Position numbers and translations under genes: made by a program | Shown: one piece after another, positions 60,718 to 64,000 of the stretch | Numbering within the stretch: position 1 is the stretch's first letter | Layout: each line of letters starts with the position of its first letter | Assembly: GCA_024399965.1 (NCBI GenBank) | Contig: JAKSNJ010000005.1 | Coordinates: forward strand, 20,281 to 84,280 | Direction of reading: 5' to 3' | From: Paludibacteraceae bacterium | GTDB taxonomy: Bacteria > Bacteroidota > Bacteroidia > Bacteroidales > Paludibacteraceae | DNA length: 64,000 bases | The notes under the pieces: model-generated | Told to the model about the DNA's origin: nothing | Seen by the model: the letters and a program-made list of their open reading frames with translations, nothing else | The model's database searches: none

Positions 60718-61033
60718 TCATCAGGGCTCTGGTATCGCCTGCAATTCCAAACAAACAACATTGAAGCCCACGCCGAATATGCACGCGCGCGTACCATAAT
60801 ATATAGTACGCACGGAATATGACGCATATCCCGAGGGCATCTTTGTTTTCCTTGTTTCGGAATTTTATGAATTTACCAGATTCTGATGAGCCAAAACAAA
60901 GCACAAATATGCCTTTTATGTATGTCACAAAACCCATGTAGGAGGGATATCAAGAGACGCTTCTCTACCCCCGATGGGTGTGACCGGCAGAGCCGTATCC
61001 TCCCACCCTCTAACCCTACGTGAGCTTTTGATT
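60685..61033 (-). ncRNA. Candidate structured RNA or leader before the surface-protein locus
   Basis: About 350 nt between a consensus minus-strand promoter and a terminator-like hairpin. Near the 5' end ACCCTA and TAGGGT can pair (61013-61038). Next are CGGC-tct-GCCG and CACCC..GGGGG pairs, and farther on GCGTAC ... GTACGC. A 91-codon frame at 60662-60937 crosses it but ends beyond the terminator and has no family features, so it is not called. It may be a stand-alone RNA or an attenuator controlling the genes from 60631 downward. Confidence 0.5.
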
Positions 61034-61039
61034 AGGGTG

Positions 61040-61071
61040 CAAAGGTACAACATATTTATGACATTTGCAAA
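61040..61071 (-). promoter_or_regulatory. Bacteroidota-type promoter for the candidate RNA / surface locus
   Basis: On the minus strand TTTG (61071-61068), 20 bp, TACCTTTG (61047-61040). Confidence 0.85.
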
Positions 61072-61143
61072 TTTTTGGGGTAGAAAACTTACGATTTTTA
61101 AGATTTTGCAACATATTTGGGTTAAAAAATCGTTAAATTGCCC

Positions 61144-61187
61144 TCCGTCCACCGTCCGTATATCGTTCGTATATCGTTCGTATACCC
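61144..61187. repeat. 11-bp tandem repeat, four units
   Basis: Units tccgtccaccg, tccgtatatcg, ttcgtatatcg, ttcgtatacc. It starts CCCTCCGT like the array at 22484. Confidence 0.8.
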
Positions 61188-61208
61188 AAGGCAACTTACT
61201 TTTTTTAA

Positions 61209-61288
61209 GGCCCCCCGACCCCCTCAGTAAGGGGGAGGGAGGGACCCTCTCGGTCCCCCTTCAGAGGGGGAAGAGAGATGGGAGGGGT
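61209..61288. repeat. GC-rich palindromic repeat, longest copy
   Basis: GGCCCCCCGACCCCCTCAG, TAAGGGGGAG, then a second fold GGGACCCTCTCGGTCCC and CCCCCTTCAGAGGGGG. The core is shared with 56847 and 50567. It lies downstream of the vanZ-like gene. Confidence 0.85.
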
Positions 61289-61293
61289 GATAG

Positions 61294-61328
61294 TTGAGAA
61301 TTGAGAGTTGAGAATTGAGAATTGAGAG
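61294..61328. repeat. Heptanucleotide tandem repeat, five units
   Basis: Units ttgagaa, ttgagag, ttgagaa, ttgagaa, ttgagag, the same unit family as at 921. It ends 14 bp before the vanZ-like stop codon. Confidence 0.88.
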
Positions 61329-61341
61329 TAAAATTAACTCA

Positions 61342-61701
61342 TTATTTTTGCCAGACACGGGCGAGGGCAATGCCCATCGCAATGCCAATGAGGTCGGCAA
61401 CAAAATCCCACCAACTGCCGGAACGGTACGTCAGGCAGTAATTCTGAACCACCTCCAACACCCCACCCCAGCCAATGCTCCACACAGCAGCCGTGAGATA
61501 AACCAACACCGACGAGAAATGTGCCCGACGAGCGTCATGATAGACCAACCACGCCAAGACCATAAACAAAAAAGCATGTACGTACTTATCCGCATTCGCT
61601 ATAAGCGGCATAGATACCTCCTCCGGCATCTTAACCAACAACAGCACTCCAATCAACGCTGTCATCACAAAGGACAGCCCAAAACATCGTATTCGTTTCA
61701 T
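61342..61701 (-). CDS. VanZ-like membrane protein
   Basis: 119 residues starting MKRIRCFGLSFV, with four hydrophobic segments (about residues 5-22, 38-55, 62-85, 98-115). The VanZ-type pattern (PF04892) is visible in ANADKYVHAFLFMVLAWLVY (D-K-x-x-H near a membrane face) and in SWWDFVADLIGIAMGIALA (D-x-x-x-D/N-x-x-G). The role of VanZ-like proteins outside teicoplanin resistance is unclear. It sits 18 bp downstream of gmk. Confidence 0.85.
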   Translation of the reverse strand: MKRIRCFGLSFVMTALIGVLLLVKMPEEVSMPLIANADKYVHAFLFMVLAWLVYHDARRAHFSSVLVYLTAAVWSIGWGGVLEVVQNYCLTYRSGSWWDFVADLIGIAMGIALARVWQK

Positions 61702-61719
61702 TTGGCACACAGAGTAGCG

Positions 61720-62274
61720 CTAATCCAAGAAAGCACTAACCGTTTGGATTAGTTGCAGTTTCGCCTTATCCAAGTCATCGTTGACGATGGTGACATCAAA
61801 CTTGGGCTGATCTAACAACTCGACCTCCGCTTTGGCGACACGTTCCTCGATTTTTTCGGCACTGTCGGTAGCACGTCCAATAAGACGTTTGCGCAATTCA
61901 TCTACCGAAGGAGGCGCCACAAAAATAGAAAGGGCATTGTCGCCAAAGTATTTTTTGAGATTAATTCCCCCCTTGACATCCACATCAAAGACCACATGAT
62001 GCCCCTTGCTCTCAATACGCTCAATCTCGCTTTTGAGGGTACCGTAATACGTGCCTGCATAGACATTTTCGTACTCCACGAACTCATCGTTTCGGACACG
62101 CTGAAGAAACTCCTCGTTAGAAATGAAATAGTATTCACAGCCGTGCTGCTCGTGCCCCCGTGGCGCACGTGTGGTACAAGACACAGAAAACTCCAAGTCG
62201 CTACGCTGACTTAATAAATAATTAACCAAAGTCGATTTACCGGCACCCGAAGGCGCACTGAAAATGAGTATCAT
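61720..62274 (-). CDS. gmk: Guanylate kinase
   Basis: Phosphorylates GMP with ATP. The 184-residue product has P-loop SAPSGAGKSTLVNYL (about residues 5-19), FSVSCTTRAPRGHEQHGCEYYF (GMP site, about 33-54), HVVFDVDVKGG (about 93-103) and the basic lid RKRLIGRATDS. It lies 1 bp downstream of mnmE in the same transcript. Confidence 0.96.
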   Translation of the reverse strand: MILIFSAPSGAGKSTLVNYLLSQRSDLEFSVSCTTRAPRGHEQHGCEYYFISNEEFLQRVRNDEFVEYENVYAGTYYGTLKSEIERIESKGHHVVFDVDVKGGINLKKYFGDNALSIFVAPPSVDELRKRLIGRATDSAEKIEERVAKAEVELLDQPKFDVTIVNDDLDKAKLQLIQTVSAFLD

Positions 62275-62275
62275 A

Positions 62276-63550
62276 CTATTTACCTATACAAAACTTACTA
62301 AAGATATTATTAAGCACTTCCTGCGAAGTGATTTGTCCCGTTATCTCCCCCAATCCGTTGAGGCAGTCCTGCAAGTCCTCGCTGAGCAGTTCGCCACTTA
62401 AGCCCATTTGCAAGCCGTCCCCGACGCGCCGTATGGCCTCCAAGGCACGGCACAGCGCCTGATAGTGGCGGAGCGAGGAGATAATATTTCCACCTGTTTG
62501 CAGCCGGTCGGCTTTTGACACCAAGTATTGCTTGAGAGCAGCTATATCGCCGTTCTTGGCCGAGACGCATAATTGGCCCGGGACAGCGTGCAGGTCGGCT
62601 TTGTTATACACATGCAGCACCTTATCGCCCTGTAATGTTTCTTCGGGGCAGGTTGCATCAATCACTTCGAGGATAATCTGCGCCTGCTCCATCGCCTTAC
62701 GGCTGCGCTCAATGCCCATATTCTCAACGGCATCGCACGTTTCGCGAATACCGGCCGTGTCAATAAACCGGAACAGAATACCGTGAATGACCAGCGTTTC
62801 CTCGACCGTGTCGCGCGTAGTACCGGCAATATTGCTCACGATAGCACGTTCCTCGCCAAGCAAAGCATTCAGCAAGGTCGATTTGCCCACATTGGTTTTT
62901 CCCACGATTGCCACCGGAATACCGTTCTTGATGGCATTGCCGGTCCGGAAAGAGTCAGTCAGTCGGGTGAGTTTGTCCGTTATCTCCCCGGTCAGGGCTT
63001 TCAACTCGTTACGGTCAGCAAACTCCAAGTCCTCGTGGTCGGCAAAGTCCAGTTCCAACTCCAAGAGGGAGGTGAGTTTGAGCAAACGGTCACGCAACAC
63101 GCCTAACTCGTCGGAAATCCCCCCTCGCAACTGGTGCAGCGCCATATTCGCCTCTGCCTGCGTTTGCGCCGCAATCAAATCAGCCACCGCTTCCGCCTGC
63201 ATGAGGTCCATCTTGCCGTTGAGAAAAGCGCGCTGCGTAAACTCTCCGGCCCGTGCCGGTCGTGCTCCCAAGTCAACCAATCGGCGCTGGATTTCCTGCT
63301 GGATATACATGCTGCCGTGACAAGAGAATTCAACTACATCTTCGCCCGTAAACGAATGAGGGGCACGAAAAGAGGTTACCACCAAATCGTCTAAGTCCCT
63401 AACGGCACAAAAATGCACCTGCCGTTTTAGGGGCTTTCCGCACAACTGTTCCGCCATCTGTATGGCCTGCGGACCGGAAAGGCGTATCACCGCAATGGCA
63501 CCGCTGCCAAAGGGCGTAGATAGAGCAACTATGGTATCATTTGCCGTCAT
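62276..63550 (-). CDS. mnmE: tRNA uridine-5-carboxymethylaminomethyl synthesis GTPase
   Basis: MnmE with MnmG modifies the wobble uridine of certain tRNAs. The 424-residue product has the N-terminal folate-binding domain (TPFGSGAIAVIRLSG, FTGEDVVEFSCHGS), a helical domain, the inserted G domain with GKTNVGKSTLLNALLGEERA (about residues 214-233), IAGTTRD and DTAGIRET, and the terminal FCIGK whose Cys is functionally important. It is a little shorter than E. coli MnmE (454). The promoter overlaps that of rplS. Confidence 0.96.
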   Translation of the reverse strand: MTANDTIVALSTPFGSGAIAVIRLSGPQAIQMAEQLCGKPLKRQVHFCAVRDLDDLVVTSFRAPHSFTGEDVVEFSCHGSMYIQQEIQRRLVDLGARPARAGEFTQRAFLNGKMDLMQAEAVADLIAAQTQAEANMALHQLRGGISDELGVLRDRLLKLTSLLELELDFADHEDLEFADRNELKALTGEITDKLTRLTDSFRTGNAIKNGIPVAIVGKTNVGKSTLLNALLGEERAIVSNIAGTTRDTVEETLVIHGILFRFIDTAGIRETCDAVENMGIERSRKAMEQAQIILEVIDATCPEETLQGDKVLHVYNKADLHAVPGQLCVSAKNGDIAALKQYLVSKADRLQTGGNIISSLRHYQALCRALEAIRRVGDGLQMGLSGELLSEDLQDCLNGLGEITGQITSQEVLNNIFSKFCIGK

Positions 63551-63568
63551 TTCTGTAGAAATATGCTA

Positions 63569-63600
63569 CAAAAGTACAAAAAAATTTGCATATGTCCAAA
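63569..63600 (-). promoter_or_regulatory. Bacteroidota-type promoter for mnmE
   Basis: On the minus strand TTTG (63600-63597), 20 bp, TACTTTTG (63576-63569), 18 bp upstream of the mnmE start. It interlocks with the rplS promoter at 63585-63616, with -33 elements facing as TTTGCATATGTCCAAA. Confidence 0.87.
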
Positions 63601-63616
63601 AAAAAGTGTACTTTTG
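63585..63616 (+). promoter_or_regulatory. Bacteroidota-type promoter for rplS
   Basis: TTTG at 63585-63588, 20 bp, TACTTTTG at 63609-63616, followed by a leader of about 140 nt that carries a heptanucleotide repeat. Confidence 0.87.
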
Positions 63617-63654
63617 CACCGAATTTCGGTTATAGCCGCTGACGATTAAGGTAG

Positions 63655-63696
63655 TTGACGGTTGACGGTTGACAATGCACAATGCACGGTTGACAA
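63655..63696. repeat. Heptanucleotide tandem repeat in the rplS leader, six units
   Basis: Units ttgacgg, ttgacgg, ttgacaa, tgcacaa, tgcacgg, ttgacaa. Twenty-nine bases are identical to the reverse complement of the repeat inside gcvP. It should be transcribed as part of the rplS leader. Confidence 0.88.
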
Positions 63697-63759
63697 AGAG
63701 AATCGCAACGAATAGTAGTGTATACTGTAACCAGCGTAACCATTAAAATCTTATAAACA

Positions 63760-64000
63760 ATGGATTTAATGAAGATTGCCGAAGAGGCATTTGCCGGTGA
63801 GAAAAAAGAGTTTCCGGCTTTCAAAGCAGGTGACCAAATCACCGTGGCTTATCGTATTAAAGAGGGTAACAAGGAGCGCGTACAAGAGTTCCGTGGCGAC
63901 GTGATTGCTATTCACGGCGACGAAGACAAAAAGCGCTTCACCGTTCGCAAAATGTCCGGCAACGTCGGCGTTGAGCGTATCTTCCCGATGGACAGCCCGT
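63760..64000 (+). CDS. rplS: 50S ribosomal protein L19 (3' end outside window)
   Basis: The first 80 codons of L19, a large-subunit protein at the 30S-50S interface. It starts MDLMKIAEEAFAGEKKEFPA, as in Bacteroidota L19, and continues with FKAGDQITVAYRIKEGNKERVQEFRGDVIAI and KMSGNVGVERIFPM, the conserved core. The ATG at 63760 is chosen by family match; the later in-frame ATG (codon 4) is less likely. Roughly 35 to 40 residues are missing at the window edge. Confidence 0.96.
   Translation, partial: MDLMKIAEEAFAGEKKEFPAFKAGDQITVAYRIKEGNKERVQEFRGDVIAIHGDEDKKRFTVRKMSGNVGVERIFPMDSP

Noticed and set aside
60662-60937. 91-codon minus-strand frame (starts MGFVTYIKGIFV)
   Set aside because: It runs through the proposed terminator and through paired segments. 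No family features were seen. Kept open only as an alternative to the RNA call.

Overview
The window is chromosomal DNA from a member of the Bacteroidota, most likely the order Bacteroidales. The main evidence is the promoter type: at least seventeen sites fit TTTG, a spacer of 19-20 bp, then TAnnTTTG, which is the Bacteroidota housekeeping sigma consensus. Gene content agrees: PagL-like acyloxyacyl hydrolase, short MnmE ending FCIGK, many lipobox and beta-barrel proteins, InlB-type repeats and small K-x-Y-x-x-P peptides. Most of the window is moderate-GC housekeeping DNA. The AT-rich exceptions are a GNAT gene, the MBOAT/SGNH cassette and parts of the exported-protein regions.

Layout. 1-3.8 kb (minus strand): ffh, lytic transglycosylase, folD and prfA (cut by the window edge). 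3.8-5.3 kb: PagL-like lipid A deacylase and tRNA-Pro(TGG) with its own promoter and terminator. 5.4-7.0 kb: HicAB toxin-antitoxin, a tandem repeat, an AT-rich GNAT gene and a nested inverted repeat. 7.1-13.1 kb (minus): manA, galE, a sugar nucleotidyltransferase, YitT, an aspartokinase without ACT domains, ribH and a TPR membrane protein. 13.4-19.4 kb: trpS with an Lrp-type regulator, an O-methyltransferase, a second YitT and gcvP. 19.5-22.7 kb: a candidate structured RNA plus an MBOAT/SGNH acylation pair, bracketed by 55-bp direct repeats. 22.7-28.0 kb (plus): truncated yigZ, acyltransferase, coaD, S41 protease and an Ig-like lipoprotein. 28.0-29.6 kb: polysaccharide deacetylase and ROK kinase. 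29.6-40.0 kb: exported, lipoprotein and beta-barrel genes, including two diverging paralogues and a C1 peptidase. 40.0-51.0 kb: lipid kinase, holA, CotH, prfB, dnaE, yicC and a BtuF-like binding protein. 51.1-61.0 kb (minus): a surface-protein locus with a 1401-residue repeat protein, InlB-type proteins and tiny peptides, preceded by a promoter and a structured leader or RNA. 61.3-64 kb: vanZ-like gene, gmk and mnmE, then rplS on the other strand (cut by the window edge).

Three patterns cross the window. First, six exported proteins end in the same short tail (about: hydrophobic run, K/R-x-G-x-x-[YF]-[ND]-x-x-G), a candidate sorting or processing signal. Second, three exported-protein genes are each followed directly by a 37-46 codon gene whose product begins M[KRN]K-(x)-Y-x-x-P. 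Third, intergenic DNA is full of short-period tandem repeats (7, 8 and 11 bp), GC-rich palindromes and a roughly 105-bp dispersed repeat. Some of these run into or sit inside coding sequence (folD, gcvP, cotH, yigZ and the BtuF-like gene).

All calls rest on reading sequence and motifs. No database search or folding program was used, so RNA and repeat-family proposals are inference.
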